A stretch of 48,643 bases of DNA from Thermoplasmata archaeon (GCA_027315455.1 DAHUXZ010000018.1:1-48643), one strand, 5' to 3'. Positions 8,481 to 17,491 are shown, counted from the first letter of the stretch. Translations and numbers: made by a program. Notes: generated by a model not told the origin, from the letters alone.

Positions 8481-8888
8481 TCACCGCAGCGTTCGCGCGC
8501 GCGGCAGGACCTCGGGCAGCACCGGGGGCGGGGGCAGCGGCCCCTCCTCGGGGTCCGCTTCCGGTCCCGTCGGGAACCGGGTGGCCTCCCACCGACCACC
8601 GCTCGGCATCTCGAAGCGCCGCGTGAACGAGTCCTTCCCGGCCTCGATGGCCGCCCCGATCGTCGCCTCGGCGAGGTCGGGCGATCCCCCGTAGCGGCCG
8701 GCCCAGTTGCGGGCCCGACGGCGGACGACGGCCTCCTGCGCCGGGTCGAACAGCGTCAACCCGAGGGCGGCCTTGGCCCGGAGGATCCGGTGCTGGAGCC
8801 TCTCGCGCAGGCTGAGCATGAGGACCAGGGAGCGGTCGACGGCGGCCAGCTCGAAACGCAGGCGCGCGACCTCCAGCTCGTCGGTCAC
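8481..8888 (-). CDS. chorismate mutase-like helical protein
   Basis: A 135-residue protein whose first 65 residues follow the AroQ chorismate mutase pattern: LRFELAAVDRSLVLMLSLRERL, then the K in RAKAALG and the FDPAQEAVV segment. The first Arg, second Arg and Lys of the active site are in place. At the usual Arg-Glu pair the Arg appears replaced (QE), so activity is uncertain. The C-terminal 70 residues are an extra acidic/Pro-rich tail. The start is GTG 8888. The natural role would be chorismate to prephenate, but no other aromatic-pathway gene is near. Confidence 0.62.
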   Translation of the reverse strand: MTDELEVARLRFELAAVDRSLVLMLSLRERLQHRILRAKAALGLTLFDPAQEAVVRRRARNWAGRYGGSPDLAEATIGAAIEAGKDSFTRRFEMPSGGRWEATRFPTGPEADPEEGPLPPPPVLPEVLPRARTLR

Positions 8889-8931
8889 CGGGACACCGGC
8901 GCCCCAACGCCGAGCCGGGGAAGGCGCCTTA

Positions 8932-8947
8932 CCCGCACCGGTGCGGG
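8932..8947. promoter_or_regulatory. 16-bp perfect palindrome between divergent genes
   Basis: CCCGCACCGGTGCGGG lies between the chorismate-mutase-like gene (start 8888, minus) and the U32-type gene (start 8984, plus), 37 bases from the latter and at promoter distance from both. A perfect dyad here is a good candidate operator for a dimeric regulator. Confidence 0.45.
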
Positions 8948-8983
8948 AGCCCCGTTAGCCCCCCGGCCGGCTCCGGCGGCTCG

Positions 8984-10210
8984 ATGGAGATCGTCCTCGC
9001 CTCGAACTTCGACGACCGTCTCGTCGCGGAGACCCGGGATCTTCCCGTCTCCACGTTCTTCGGCAACTACCCTCGGACCCTGACGGGCGGAGGACGTCCC
9101 CCGACGATCCTCCCGCCGGTCGACGCCGAGCGGTTCCGTCGCCACCTCGAGGCCGTCCACGCCGCCCACCGTGTCTTCTACGCGACGATCAACAGCGCCG
9201 ACCTCGGGCTGCACGAGTACCGTCCCGGCTTCGCCGAGGCGTTCCTTCGGGAGGTCGGAGACCTCCTGGACCTCGGCGTCGACGGTTTCGTGGTCGCCCT
9301 GCCGCTCCTCATCGAGCTCCTCCACCGCGAGCATCCGTCGGTGCCGATCTCGGTCTCGACGTTCGCGCGCGTGCGGACCCTCAACCAGGCGGAGTACTTC
9401 CGCGGCCTCGGCGCCGAGACGATCGTCCTCGAGGAGGCGAACCGCGACTTCGCCCTTCTCCGCGGCCTCGTCCGCCACGGCCACCGGGTGGAGGTCCTCG
9501 TCAACCAGACCTGCCTGTCCGGCTGCCCGTTCCGTGCCCACCATCTCACGACGAGCTCCCTCGCGGCCCAGCCCGAGACCCCCTGTCCCGCGTTCGAGTA
9601 CCCGATCCTCGAGTGCGGCGTCGAGTACCTGCGCGACCCCGCGCGCCTTCTCTCTTCGATCCTCGTCCGCCCCGAGGACCTCGAGGTCTACGAGGAGGTG
9701 GGGGTCTCGCGCTTCAAGATCTCCGGCCGCAACAAGCCGACGGACTGGCTGGTCCGGTCCGCGCGGGCCTACGCCTCCCGATCCTACCCGGGCAACCTGC
9801 TCGACATCCTGAGCTTCGTCCAGGTCCGGGGGCCTCGCGGGTTCCTCGCCTCCCGCGCCGGCGCCTCACCCGAGGTGGCGGCGTTCGCCGAGGCGTTCGA
9901 CGCGCTGTCGGGGCTATCCATCGACAACTCGCGGATCCCGAAGGGATTCCTGCGCCGGATCGCGGCGACGGACTGCGAGCACGTCTCCTGCGCGGAGTGC
10001 GGTTACTGCGGCGGGGTCGCGGCGCGCGCGATGCAGGTCCGGGGCCAGCCGCTGAGCCACTACGTCCCGCCGCCCGGACTCCGCGCGCCCGCCGGGCTCC
10101 TCGCGGCGATCGGCACGGCGGCGGAAGTGCCGGCGGCGACCGGCACGGCGCCCGCGGGTTCGGTCCCGGCGGCGGAGCGGAGCGCGGCGGTGGCGGGCGT
10201 TCCCCCGTAG
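8984..10210 (+). CDS. U32-family (collagenase-like/UbiV-like) protein
   Basis: A 408-residue TIM-barrel-type protein of the U32 group. Features are the NSADLGL segment, a central GVDGFVVA strand, VSTFARVRTLNQAEYFRGLGAETIVLEE as in U32 proteins, and three cysteine groups: NQTCLSGCPF (about residue 180), CPAF/ECG (about 200-213) and the C-x4-C-x2-C-x2-C cluster CEHVSCAECGYC (about 330). Some U32 relatives (UbiU/V, RlhA, TrhP) carry a 4Fe-4S cluster and act in RNA or quinone hydroxylation, and the cysteine number supports a cluster here. The last 50 residues are Ala/Pro-rich and look disordered. Confidence 0.72.
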   Translation: MEIVLASNFDDRLVAETRDLPVSTFFGNYPRTLTGGGRPPTILPPVDAERFRRHLEAVHAAHRVFYATINSADLGLHEYRPGFAEAFLREVGDLLDLGVDGFVVALPLLIELLHREHPSVPISVSTFARVRTLNQAEYFRGLGAETIVLEEANRDFALLRGLVRHGHRVEVLVNQTCLSGCPFRAHHLTTSSLAAQPETPCPAFEYPILECGVEYLRDPARLLSSILVRPEDLEVYEEVGVSRFKISGRNKPTDWLVRSARAYASRSYPGNLLDILSFVQVRGPRGFLASRAGASPEVAAFAEAFDALSGLSIDNSRIPKGFLRRIAATDCEHVSCAECGYCGGVAARAMQVRGQPLSHYVPPPGLRAPAGLLAAIGTAAEVPAATGTAPAGSVPAAERSAAVAGVPP

Positions 10211-10244
10211 CCTCCGTGGGCGGCCGGGCCGCCCAGCCCCGGCC

Positions 10245-10730
10245 CTAGCGGAGGGGCTTGCTCATCTTTAGGTGCGTCGACCGGTATCCGATCCGCTCGT
10301 AGAGGGCGATCGCGCCCCGGTTGCCCCCGAAGACGTGAAGCGAGACCTGGAGGGCTCCCGCGTCCCGGGCCTCGGCCTCGAGGGCGGCGAGCGCCGCCGA
10401 CGCGTAGCCCCGGCGGCGGAACGCCGGGTCGATCGCGATGTCCCAGATGAAGCACTCCGTCTCCGCCGCCGCCGGCCGGTAGCTCCACCACAGCAGGCCG
10501 ACGACGGCGGCATCCTCCGCCCGCCGTATCGTACGAACGTGGTGACCGGGCGTCGCGCGGCCCTCCGGGAGGAGGCGCTCGAACTCCGCCTGCGCCCGGG
10601 CCGGAGCCTCGGCGGCGCTCCACTCCCCCGCGGCGGCCATCTCGGCCCCATACCCCGCGGGCTCGGTCTCGCAGAAACGGGCGTACTCCGCCTCGTTCAT
10701 CGGTCGGAGCTCGACCCTCGGGCCTTCCAT
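10245..10730 (-). CDS. GNAT-family N-acetyltransferase
   Basis: A 161-residue acetyltransferase. Motif A is clear: FIWDIAIDPAFRRRGYASAAL, with the R-x-x-G-x-A pyrophosphate loop for acetyl-CoA, and the C-terminal GNRGAIALYERIGY is the usual motif B. The substrate (amine of a small molecule, antibiotic or protein) is unknown. A TATA-like GTATAC at 10758-10763 lies about 30 bases before ATG 10730. It is convergent with the U32-type gene, 34 bases between stops. Confidence 0.88.
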   Translation of the reverse strand: MEGPRVELRPMNEAEYARFCETEPAGYGAEMAAAGEWSAAEAPARAQAEFERLLPEGRATPGHHVRTIRRAEDAAVVGLLWWSYRPAAAETECFIWDIAIDPAFRRRGYASAALAALEAEARDAGALQVSLHVFGGNRGAIALYERIGYRSTHLKMSKPLR

Positions 10731-10798
10731 GGCTCCGGCGGAGCAGGGCCGGGGCCCGTATACCTACGGCGCCGGCGCGGCGACCGCGACCCGGCCGG

Positions 10799-11032
10799 CT
10801 ACGCGTGCGCGGCGGCGGCGAGCGCGGCGGCGAGCTCCGTCCACCCGCGGCGCCGGGCATAGTGCAGGAGATGGCCGCGATGGAAGACGAGGCCGCGGAG
10901 CTCGGCGCGGGCCCCCTCCGGGACGAGGTCCGAGTCGTACTGGACGGCGATGGGGTTGCCGGCGAAGCTCTGGTTGCAGCCGAAGCACATCGCCCCGGGG
11001 GGGGCCATGACCTCGCGCGAGGTGACCGTCAC
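10799..11032 (-). CDS. small CxxC/HxxxxxH protein, unknown
   Basis: A 77-residue protein without a family I recognise. It has one C-x2-C (CFGC) near residue 16 and, 33 residues later, a His-rich HRGHLLHYARRRGW segment, so a single zinc site built from two Cys and two His is possible. GTG 11032 lies about 25 bases after a TATA-like sequence (11055-11062, minus strand), which supports a leaderless start; ATG 11008 is the alternative. Position between a GNAT gene and an ABC exporter gives no hint of role. Confidence 0.6.
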   Translation of the reverse strand: MTVTSREVMAPPGAMCFGCNQSFAGNPIAVQYDSDLVPEGARAELRGLVFHRGHLLHYARRRGWTELAAALAAAAHA

Positions 11033-11114
11033 GGCCGGTCAAAGGTCGGCGCGGGTACAAGACCGTTCGGCTGGACCGGCGGCCGGTCCGCGACCGGCCC
11101 GGTCCCCCGCCGGC

Positions 11115-12200
11115 TCAGGCGCCCTTCCAGGAGACGAGGCGGGCCGCAAGGAAGAAGACGACGACGGCGAGGATCGAGACGATGCCGAGGTCCGTGAGCG
11201 CGAGGTTCGTGTTGCCGTAGATCATCGCGTTCCTGAGGCCGTCGTTGAGGTAGGTGAGCGGGAGGACCTTCGCGACGCTCTGGAGGTAGCTCGGCATCGC
11301 CTCGATCTGGAAGAACGACCCGGAGAGGAACATCATCGGGAAGCCGATGGCGTTCGCGATCGCGATGCCGGAGGACGGGTCCTTCACCACCGAGCCGATG
11401 AGCATCCCGAGGCTCGTGAACAGGACGACGCCGGCGGCGATGAGCGCGAAGGGCACCACGGTCAACGTCGCGTGCATCTGCCACACCGCGACCCCGACGG
11501 CGAGGGTCACGAGGAGCGAGGCGACCATGAGCAGGAAGTAGAACGCGATCTTCGCGGAGAGCCACCCGCCCTTGCTGAGCGGGGTCGTCGCGAGGAGCTT
11601 GAAGTAGCGCCGGGTCCGGTACTCGGACGCGACGCCCGTCATGCTGTAGAGCGACGAGGTCATGACCGTCATGCCGACGATCCCGGGAAGGAAGTAGTCC
11701 ATGTAGGTGAACTGGGCCGAGGCGATCGGCTCCGAGGTCATGCCGAGGACCGGCTGCGCCTGGTTGAGGACGAAGTTCGTCTGGACGAGGGCAGCGCCCA
11801 CGACGCTCGCCGCCTGGGTGTACGTCGATCGGGACGGGTCGCCGAAGAGGGTCAGGTTGAACGGGTGCTTCGTCGCGGTAGCCTGACCGAACCCCGCGGG
11901 GATCTCGAGGGCGACGTCGAGCGAGTTCGCCCGGATGAAGTCGGCGAGGTTCTCCCCCGCGGGCACGATCGTGACGGCCACGTACGGTGACCGGTTCAGG
12001 AGGTCGATGAACGCCCGGCTCGACGGGCTCGCGTCCTGGTCCTGGACCGGGAGCGAGACCTTCGAGGTCCCGACCCCGCTGAAGATCGCCCCGAACAGGA
12101 GGATGAGGAGGACGGGGAAGATGAACGCGAAGAACGCACCGATCGGCGAGCGGAGGTACTGCCGACCGAACGCGACCATGTCGGCGAGGATCTCCCTCAT
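11115..12200 (-). CDS. ABC-2 type exporter, membrane subunit
   Basis: A 361-residue permease. One N-terminal helix (IGAFFAFIFPVLLILLFGAIF) is followed by a ~150-residue extracellular domain (residues 45-165) and five further helices, the standard ABC-2/DrrB-NatB layout. The conserved MTSSLYSMTGVASEYRTRRY segment leads into the second helix. Its ATG overlaps the stop of the ATPase gene by four bases (ATGA), so the two are translationally coupled and form one exporter. Substrate candidates are drugs, lipids or glycans. None can be chosen from the sequence. Confidence 0.9.
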   Translation of the reverse strand: MREILADMVAFGRQYLRSPIGAFFAFIFPVLLILLFGAIFSGVGTSKVSLPVQDQDASPSSRAFIDLLNRSPYVAVTIVPAGENLADFIRANSLDVALEIPAGFGQATATKHPFNLTLFGDPSRSTYTQAASVVGAALVQTNFVLNQAQPVLGMTSEPIASAQFTYMDYFLPGIVGMTVMTSSLYSMTGVASEYRTRRYFKLLATTPLSKGGWLSAKIAFYFLLMVASLLVTLAVGVAVWQMHATLTVVPFALIAAGVVLFTSLGMLIGSVVKDPSSGIAIANAIGFPMMFLSGSFFQIEAMPSYLQSVAKVLPLTYLNDGLRNAMIYGNTNLALTDLGIVSILAVVVFFLAARLVSWKGA

Positions 12201-13126
12201 GCCTGGAGCACCCCCTCCTCCATCCGCGATCCGACCATCTGGAGGAAGACGTCCTCGAGCGAGCTGCGGCGGGTGTACATGTCCGTGAACGGGGTCCGCA
12301 GGGCCGCGAGGCGGCCGAGGACCGGCTTCATCTCGGTCGGGTCCGACACGGGAACGAGGACGTCGTCCCGCTCGAGGCGGGCCGGTATCCCCTCGGATTC
12401 GACCTCGCGCAGGCCGGCCTCGCCGGCTCCGCCGAGAACGATGAGGGTCCGACCGGCGTTCCGCGCGATGAGGTCCTCGGGGGGACCCTTCGCGACGAGC
12501 CGCCCGCGGTAAAGGATCCCCACGTCGTCGGCGAGCTGCTCCGCCTCGTCCAGGTAGTGCGTCGTCAGGAGGACGGTGCGGCCCTCCCGGCGGACCCCGC
12601 GGACGAGCTGCCAGACGTCCCGACGGGCCGCCGGGTCGAGCCCCGTCGTCGGCTCGTCCAGGAACACTAGCTCCGGCTCCGGCACGAGGGCGATCGCCAT
12701 CCCGAGCTTGCGCTTCTCGCCGCCCGAAAGGCGCAGGGCCGAGAGCCCCATCCGCTCCTTGAGCCCGACCGCGTCGAGGAGCCGGACGGCGTCGGTGCGC
12801 GTGAGTCGTCGGTCGAAGAGCCGGGACCAGTAGAGGACCGTCTCGAGGGGGGACAGCCGGTCGAACGGCTCGAAGTCCTGCGGGAGGACGCCGATGCGCG
12901 AGCGGACGCGGCCGTAGTCGTTCGCGACGTCCTGACCGAGGACGCGGGCGGTCCCTCCGGTCAGCGTCCGGATCCCCTCGAGGATCTCGACGGCGGTCGT
13001 CTTGCCGGCCCCGTTCGGCCCGAGGAGGGCGTAGATCGACCCTGCGGCGATGGTGAGGTCGAGGTGGTCGACGGCGTTCAGGGGGCCGTAGGACTTGACG
13101 AGGCCCCGGGTCTCGATCGCGAGCAC
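12197..13126 (-). CDS. ABC exporter ATP-binding subunit (DrrA/CcmA type)
   Basis: A 309-residue ATPase with every ABC motif: Walker A GPNGAGKT, Q-loop LPQDFEPF, signature LSGGEKRKLG, Walker B LVFLDEP, D-loop TTGLDP and the switch His in LTTHYLDEAEQ. The C-terminal 80 residues are the regulatory tail usual in DrrA-like exporters. The start is GTG 13126 (VLAIETRGLVKSYG), placed just before the first strand. It energises the coupled ABC-2 permease, exporting its substrate from the cytoplasm. Confidence 0.93.
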   Translation of the reverse strand: MLAIETRGLVKSYGPLNAVDHLDLTIAAGSIYALLGPNGAGKTTAVEILEGIRTLTGGTARVLGQDVANDYGRVRSRIGVLPQDFEPFDRLSPLETVLYWSRLFDRRLTRTDAVRLLDAVGLKERMGLSALRLSGGEKRKLGMAIALVPEPELVFLDEPTTGLDPAARRDVWQLVRGVRREGRTVLLTTHYLDEAEQLADDVGILYRGRLVAKGPPEDLIARNAGRTLIVLGGAGEAGLREVESEGIPARLERDDVLVPVSDPTEMKPVLGRLAALRTPFTDMYTRRSSLEDVFLQMVGSRMEEGVLQA

Positions 13127-13184
13127 CCTCCCACCGCCGCGTGAAACCGGGTCGAGGGCGGATAATCCGGCCGTCGAACGGGGT

Positions 13185-14252
13185 TCACGGACCCGGGCGC
13201 CCGCCCGCGGCGTCGGCGCGCGGGCGGGCGATGAGGAGGCTCGGCGCCAGCGGCGTCGGCTCGATCCGGACGAGGTCGAACCCCGCCCCCGCCAGAAGCT
13301 CCCGCCATTCGACGGCCGTCCGCTCCCGCCCCCCGGAGGCGTAGAGCATCCGTACGTCGAGCTGCTTTGCAGGGGACGGACCGCTGCCCGGCGGAACGAC
13401 GAGCTCGGCGAGGAGGAGCGTCCCGCCCGCCGGGATCGCGCGGCGCAGGTGCCCCAGCGCACGGGTCACGACCGGATCGGGGAAGAGGTGGAGGACCCCC
13501 ACCTCGAGGTAGAGGTCGGCCCCGGGGGGTACGGCGTCGAGCAGGGAGCCGGCCTCGAAGCGGACCCGGTCCGCCAGGCCCTGCGCGCGGAGGTAGTCGG
13601 TGGCGCCCGCGAGGACGTGAGGAAGGTCGAAGAGGACCCCGCGGAGGCCGGGCGTCGCGCGGAGGAGGGCGGCGAGGACGGCGCCGTGCCCCCCGCCGAC
13701 GTCGACCAGGGTGCGATGGGCATGGAAGTCGTACGCCTCCGTCAGCGCCACCCAGTTCGTCTCGCGGGCGACCATCGCCGCCTGGAACGCCGCGTTCGCC
13801 GCCGGATGGGCGCCCAGGTAGTCCATCCACCCCGCCCCGAAGACGTGGGAGAAGGCGGTCTCCCCGGTCCGGACCGTGTGGAGGAGGTCTCCCGCCGCCC
13901 GGTAGAGCTCCTCGTTCAGGAAGATCGCCCGGGGCGCGAGGGAGCCCTCCCGCCCGGTGACGAGGAGCTCCCCGAGGGTCGTGAGGCCGAAGCGGTCCTC
14001 CGGGTCCTGGGAAAGGACGCCGACGCCGGCGAGCAACCGGAGGACACGAAAGAGCGGGCCCGGCCGGGCCCCGACCTCGGGTGCGAGGTCCTCGGCGCGC
14101 CGGGGGGCGGCGACGAGGCGGTCGGGGACGCCGAGCTTCACCGCGACGTAGATCGCCTGCCCGACCTCGAACGCGTCGAGCATCGCGTGGAGGCGGCCCG
14201 GCGGCGTATCGGGCCAGCGCTCCTCCTCGAGGTCCGACTCCGGTTCGGGCAT
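13185..14252 (-). CDS. SAM-dependent O-methyltransferase (acetylserotonin-OMT type)
   Basis: A 355-residue class I methyltransferase with the N-terminal winged-helix dimerisation domain (residues 20-100; AMLDAFEVGQAIYVAVKLGVPD) and the C-terminal Rossmann domain (LVDVGGGHGAVLAALL at about 180 binds SAM). The place of the catalytic His in plant and bacterial family members (HDW) reads HLFPD here, so the base His is kept. Such enzymes methylate hydroxyls on aromatic or polyketide-like molecules. Its neighbour is the ABC exporter on the same strand, so a modified small molecule could be its export cargo, but that is speculation. Confidence 0.85.
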   Translation of the reverse strand: MPEPESDLEEERWPDTPPGRLHAMLDAFEVGQAIYVAVKLGVPDRLVAAPRRAEDLAPEVGARPGPLFRVLRLLAGVGVLSQDPEDRFGLTTLGELLVTGREGSLAPRAIFLNEELYRAAGDLLHTVRTGETAFSHVFGAGWMDYLGAHPAANAAFQAAMVARETNWVALTEAYDFHAHRTLVDVGGGHGAVLAALLRATPGLRGVLFDLPHVLAGATDYLRAQGLADRVRFEAGSLLDAVPPGADLYLEVGVLHLFPDPVVTRALGHLRRAIPAGGTLLLAELVVPPGSGPSPAKQLDVRMLYASGGRERTAVEWRELLAGAGFDLVRIEPTPLAPSLLIARPRADAAGGRPGP

Positions 14253-14319
14253 CGCGCGAGCTCGGGTCCGCCGCCCTCGGGCTACCGGGACCGGGCCGCG
14301 GCCCGGCGCGTCGTCGTCC

Positions 14320-14769
14320 TCACCGTACGACGACCTGGACCTCGGTGCGGGCCCAGGCCTTCTGGTCCTTCCAGGGATCGGCCCGGTACACCTCGCGGTA
14401 CATCCCGACGCTTCGGATCGACCGGTCCTTGCGCCGCCACCTCAGCCAGTCGGTCAGCCCGTGGTAGATGACGCGCGGTGAGACCGCGTCGGGGTCGAAC
14501 TCGACGCTCGCCACCCGCGTGGCGGGAAGCGTCCGGAGCCGGAGCCCCGCGCCCCGAGGCACCGTGCCGCGGACCTCGATCCCCGCGATGTAGGACCCCA
14601 TGCTCGGCTCGAGGAGCACCCAGCGCCCCGGGCGAAGCCCTGCGGCGCGCACCGACCGCTCCAGGCGCCCGAACTCGGCGCGGACGCGGGCGTCCTTCCA
14701 GGGCCCGCTCCAGCGGTGCCAGGCGATCCGCAGCGCGGGCATTCGGCGGAACCGGAAATCCACGGTCAT
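14320..14769 (-). CDS. GyrI/effector-binding-like domain protein
   Basis: A 149-residue protein. Repeated strands and the MPALRIAWHRWSGPWKDA start resemble the GyrI-like (AraC-type effector binding, SHS2) fold, whose members bind small hydrophobic ligands. The central segment VLLEPSMGSYIAGIEVRGTV and the Trp-rich C-terminal part fit a sandwich with a ligand pocket. No DNA-binding domain is present. The start is ATG 14769. The homology is by impression and not certain. Confidence 0.55.
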   Translation of the reverse strand: MTVDFRFRRMPALRIAWHRWSGPWKDARVRAEFGRLERSVRAAGLRPGRWVLLEPSMGSYIAGIEVRGTVPRGAGLRLRTLPATRVASVEFDPDAVSPRVIYHGLTDWLRWRRKDRSIRSVGMYREVYRADPWKDQKAWARTEVQVVVR

Positions 14770-14882
14770 CGGGTTGGCCCCCCGTCGGGGGAAGGGCGGA
14801 CGGCTACATGCCGCTTGCGCGGCGCGGCGTTTCAGCACCTCCCCGCGGTCCTTCTTACGCTGGAGGCAAGCTGCTCCGGGCC

Positions 14883-15131
14883 ATGACCTATCAGTTCGAG
14901 GCGCTCGTCTTCCGTGAGAAGGGCGGCTACCGCATCGTGATCCCGTCGATCGGCGAGCTCCTCGCCCGGGACCGGCGCGAGGTCGAGGCGCGGACCCGCG
15001 AGTTCCTCCTGCGCCACGTGCGGGCCGCCTTCCCCGAGCGCGTCCCGACCGAGACACCGTGGGCCAGCGACACCCTGCGCTTCTCGCTCGAGCTGCGCCG
15101 GTCGCCGCCGGCCGAGCGGGGACGGCGCTAG
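14883..15131 (+). CDS. small HicB-like hypothetical protein
   Basis: An 82-residue protein. The opening TYQFEALVFREKGGYRIVIP and the following helix (DRREVEARTREFLLRHV) resemble the partial RNase-H fold of HicB antitoxins and related UPF0150 proteins. No HicA toxin gene is adjacent, so it may be an orphan. ATG 14883 has GGAGG about 20 bases upstream, too far to be a normal Shine-Dalgarno site. The last four bases overlap the stop of the convergent gene. Confidence 0.55.
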   Translation: MTYQFEALVFREKGGYRIVIPSIGELLARDRREVEARTREFLLRHVRAAFPERVPTETPWASDTLRFSLELRRSPPAERGRR

Positions 15132-15442
15132 CCCGGGCGCTCGAGCCGTTCGGCGAGCGACTTGAGGGTGAGCATCCGCTCCTGGTTCGTCGTGGCGTGG
15201 GCGTTCCATCCCGACGGGTTCGTCGAACGGAGCGTGACGAGCTCGCGATACTCTTCGCGGACCCGTGCCCGGGCGCACTCGATGCGGTCGAACCGGTACG
15301 CCCCGAACGTCCCCTGGAGGATCGTGGGGAGCCGGCTCAGGCCGAGGGCGGGCGCCCCCGGGGGGATCCGTTGGCCGCAGCCGGCGCAGACCGCCCCCGC
15401 TCCCTCGACCCGCACGTGGTCGACCTGGGGCTCCATCGCCAC
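15128..15442 (-). CDS. small CxxC protein, unknown
   Basis: A 104-residue protein I do not recognise. A C-x2-C pair (CAGC) at residues 19-22 is followed by PPGAPALGLSRLPT and, later, YRFDRIECARARVREEY, where a third cysteine sits. This suggests a treble-clef-like zinc site as in PARP-type or HNH-like small domains, but a fourth ligand is not obvious. GTG 15442 or ATG 15436 can start it. Confidence 0.55.
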   Translation of the reverse strand: MAMEPQVDHVRVEGAGAVCAGCGQRIPPGAPALGLSRLPTILQGTFGAYRFDRIECARARVREEYRELVTLRSTNPSGWNAHATTNQERMLTLKSLAERLERPG

Positions 15443-15520
15443 CGGGTCGGACCGGCCATGGGGGCTTAGAGGTGCCGCTCCAGGCGCAGTGCGGGACGGC
15501 GTGCGCTCCCGCCCCGCCGG

Positions 15521-17491
15521 CTACGGATCTCCGGCGACCCAGCCCTCGAACGCGGCGAAGGTGAACTCCCGACCGAGGTAGTCGCGGACGAGGTCGCGGG
15601 CGGGCCTGGAGCTTCCCGGCGCGAGGATCGCCCGCGCGTAGCGCTCCGCCGTCTCGCGGTCGAGGATCGTCCCGCGGTCGGCGAAAGGGCTCAGCAGGTC
15701 GCGGGCGATCACCAGCGACCAGGCGTAGGTGTAGTAGAGGGCCGAGTAGCCGGCCAGGTGGCCCCACGCGCATTCGAAGTGGGCGCCGTCGGCGAGCGGG
15801 ACCGCGCTGAACCGGTCGAAGATGCCTCGGAAGGCGTCCGTCAAGTCGACGCCGGTGGGGTCCCGGTCGTAAAGGTCGAGCGAGACGGCGGCCGCCGCCG
15901 TCTGGGTCAGCCAGCGCATCGCGCGGCCCACGGTCCCGGCCCGACGCAGGCGCGCGACCAGCGCGGGGGGGATCGGCGCGCCGGTACCGACATGACCGGC
16001 GAACGTGGCGACGCTCTCGGGGTCCGTGGCCCACTCCTCGAACAGCTGGCTCGGCGCCTCGATGAAGTCCCACTCGATCTGGGACGGAAGGTGGTAGATC
16101 CGCCGTCCGTGGCCGGCGAGGAGGGCGTGGAGGAGGTGGCCGAACTCGTGGAAGAAGACGACGACGTCGGAGTGGCGCATCCGCGTCTCCTGCGGGCGGT
16201 CGGGCTCGAGGAAGTTGGCGACGAGCGCGGCCTGGGGCCGCTGGACGCCGGCGAGCCCCGAGCGCACGTCGAACTGGGCCGCGTGCTCGTACTTTCCGTC
16301 CCTCGGGGCGAGGTCAAGGTAGAATCGGCCGATGGGCTGCCCCTCGCGCTCGACATCGAACGCCTCGACCGCCGGATGCCAGGACGACGCCCCCTCGGCG
16401 GGCGTGATCGTGAGCCCGAAGAGCCGACGGCAGAGCGCGAACAGCCCGTCGCGCACCCGCGGGTAGGGGAAGTAGTCGCGGAGCGCCTGGGAGTCGACCC
16501 CGAACTCCTCGCGGCGCACGAGCTGGTCGTAGTAGCCCTCCGACGACCAGAGCCCGACGTCCCACGGCTCCAGCCGCTCGGCGCCGGGGACGTCGGCGCG
16601 CTTGCGCTCGAGGAAGCGCGCGAGGTCCGCCCGGGCGCGCGGGCCGAGCCGCCCGGCCATCTGGTGGAAGAACGCGCGGGCGTTCTGCGTCGACCCCATC
16701 ATCTTGTCCTCGATGGCGTACGCCGCCCAGCTGGGGTAGCCGAGGAGGCGGGCCAGCTCGTGGCGCCGGGCGAGCAGTCGGGCGAGGACCGGCTGGTTCT
16801 GCGGGTACGCCCGGTTCTGGAAGGCGAGGAGGGTCTCCCGCCGCACCTCGGCCTTCCGCGCGAAGGCGAGGACCGGCAGCACGTCGGTATAGGCCGTCGT
16901 CAGCACCACCTGTCCGTCCGGCCCGGGCGGATGCGCGGCGCAAAAGTCCTCGGGAAGGCCGAGGAGGTCCTCCGCCGAGGCGAGGCGGATCGTCCGGCCG
17001 TGCCGCACGATGTTCGCCTGGAACTCGTTCGTCAGCGCATCGATCTCGTTCGACAACGCCTCGGCGCGCGCACGGCCGGGGGCGTCGAGCTCGACGCCCG
17101 CCCGCCGCATCTCCCGCAGCATCTTCTCGCGCGCGAACCGGGTCGTCGTGTCGTCGCCACGGCCGTCGCTCCCCAGCAGCAGCGCGTAGACCCCCCGGTC
17201 GAGACGGAAGGCGTTGAACCACCGGTCCGCGGCCTCCGAGGCGGACCGGCCGGCCTCGCGTACCGCGGGGTCCGGATGGACGGCGAAGAGGAGGCGACCG
17301 TGGCTCGCGAGGTCGAAGACCCCGAGGAGGATCCGGTCGAGGAGGTCCAGGGTCGCCGTCAGGGGCCGTCCGCCACCCGAGGCGACCGCCTCCGCGAGCC
17401 GCCGGGAGGCGGCCGCCGGGATATCGTCGGCGGCCCGCGCCAGCGCGGCCGGCGACATCGAGAAGTCGGGCGTTTCGAGGGTGGGTCCCAC
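15521..17491 (-). CDS. M3-family oligoendopeptidase
   Basis: A 656-residue zinc metallopeptidase of the thimet oligopeptidase/PepF group. The HEFGH motif (VVFFHEFGHLLHALL) supplies two zinc ligands and the catalytic Glu. The C-terminal YYTYAWSLVIARDLLSPF strand and helix are also typical of M3. It cleaves peptides up to about 20 residues inside a closed cavity in the cytosol. The N-terminus could be GTG 17491 (VGPTLETPDFS) or ATG 17458. I keep the longer because PDFS-type starts are common in relatives. It is 41 bases after the thioredoxin-like gene on the same strand. Confidence 0.87.
   Translation of the reverse strand: MGPTLETPDFSMSPAALARAADDIPAAASRRLAEAVASGGGRPLTATLDLLDRILLGVFDLASHGRLLFAVHPDPAVREAGRSASEAADRWFNAFRLDRGVYALLLGSDGRGDDTTTRFAREKMLREMRRAGVELDAPGRARAEALSNEIDALTNEFQANIVRHGRTIRLASAEDLLGLPEDFCAAHPPGPDGQVVLTTAYTDVLPVLAFARKAEVRRETLLAFQNRAYPQNQPVLARLLARRHELARLLGYPSWAAYAIEDKMMGSTQNARAFFHQMAGRLGPRARADLARFLERKRADVPGAERLEPWDVGLWSSEGYYDQLVRREEFGVDSQALRDYFPYPRVRDGLFALCRRLFGLTITPAEGASSWHPAVEAFDVEREGQPIGRFYLDLAPRDGKYEHAAQFDVRSGLAGVQRPQAALVANFLEPDRPQETRMRHSDVVVFFHEFGHLLHALLAGHGRRIYHLPSQIEWDFIEAPSQLFEEWATDPESVATFAGHVGTGAPIPPALVARLRRAGTVGRAMRWLTQTAAAAVSLDLYDRDPTGVDLTDAFRGIFDRFSAVPLADGAHFECAWGHLAGYSALYYTYAWSLVIARDLLSPFADRGTILDRETAERYARAILAPGSSRPARDLVRDYLGREFTFAAFEGWVAGDP

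Noticed and set aside
8885-9544. Minus-strand frame opposite the U32-type gene
   Set aside because: Glu/Arg/Val repeats, no motif, and opposite a clear protein.
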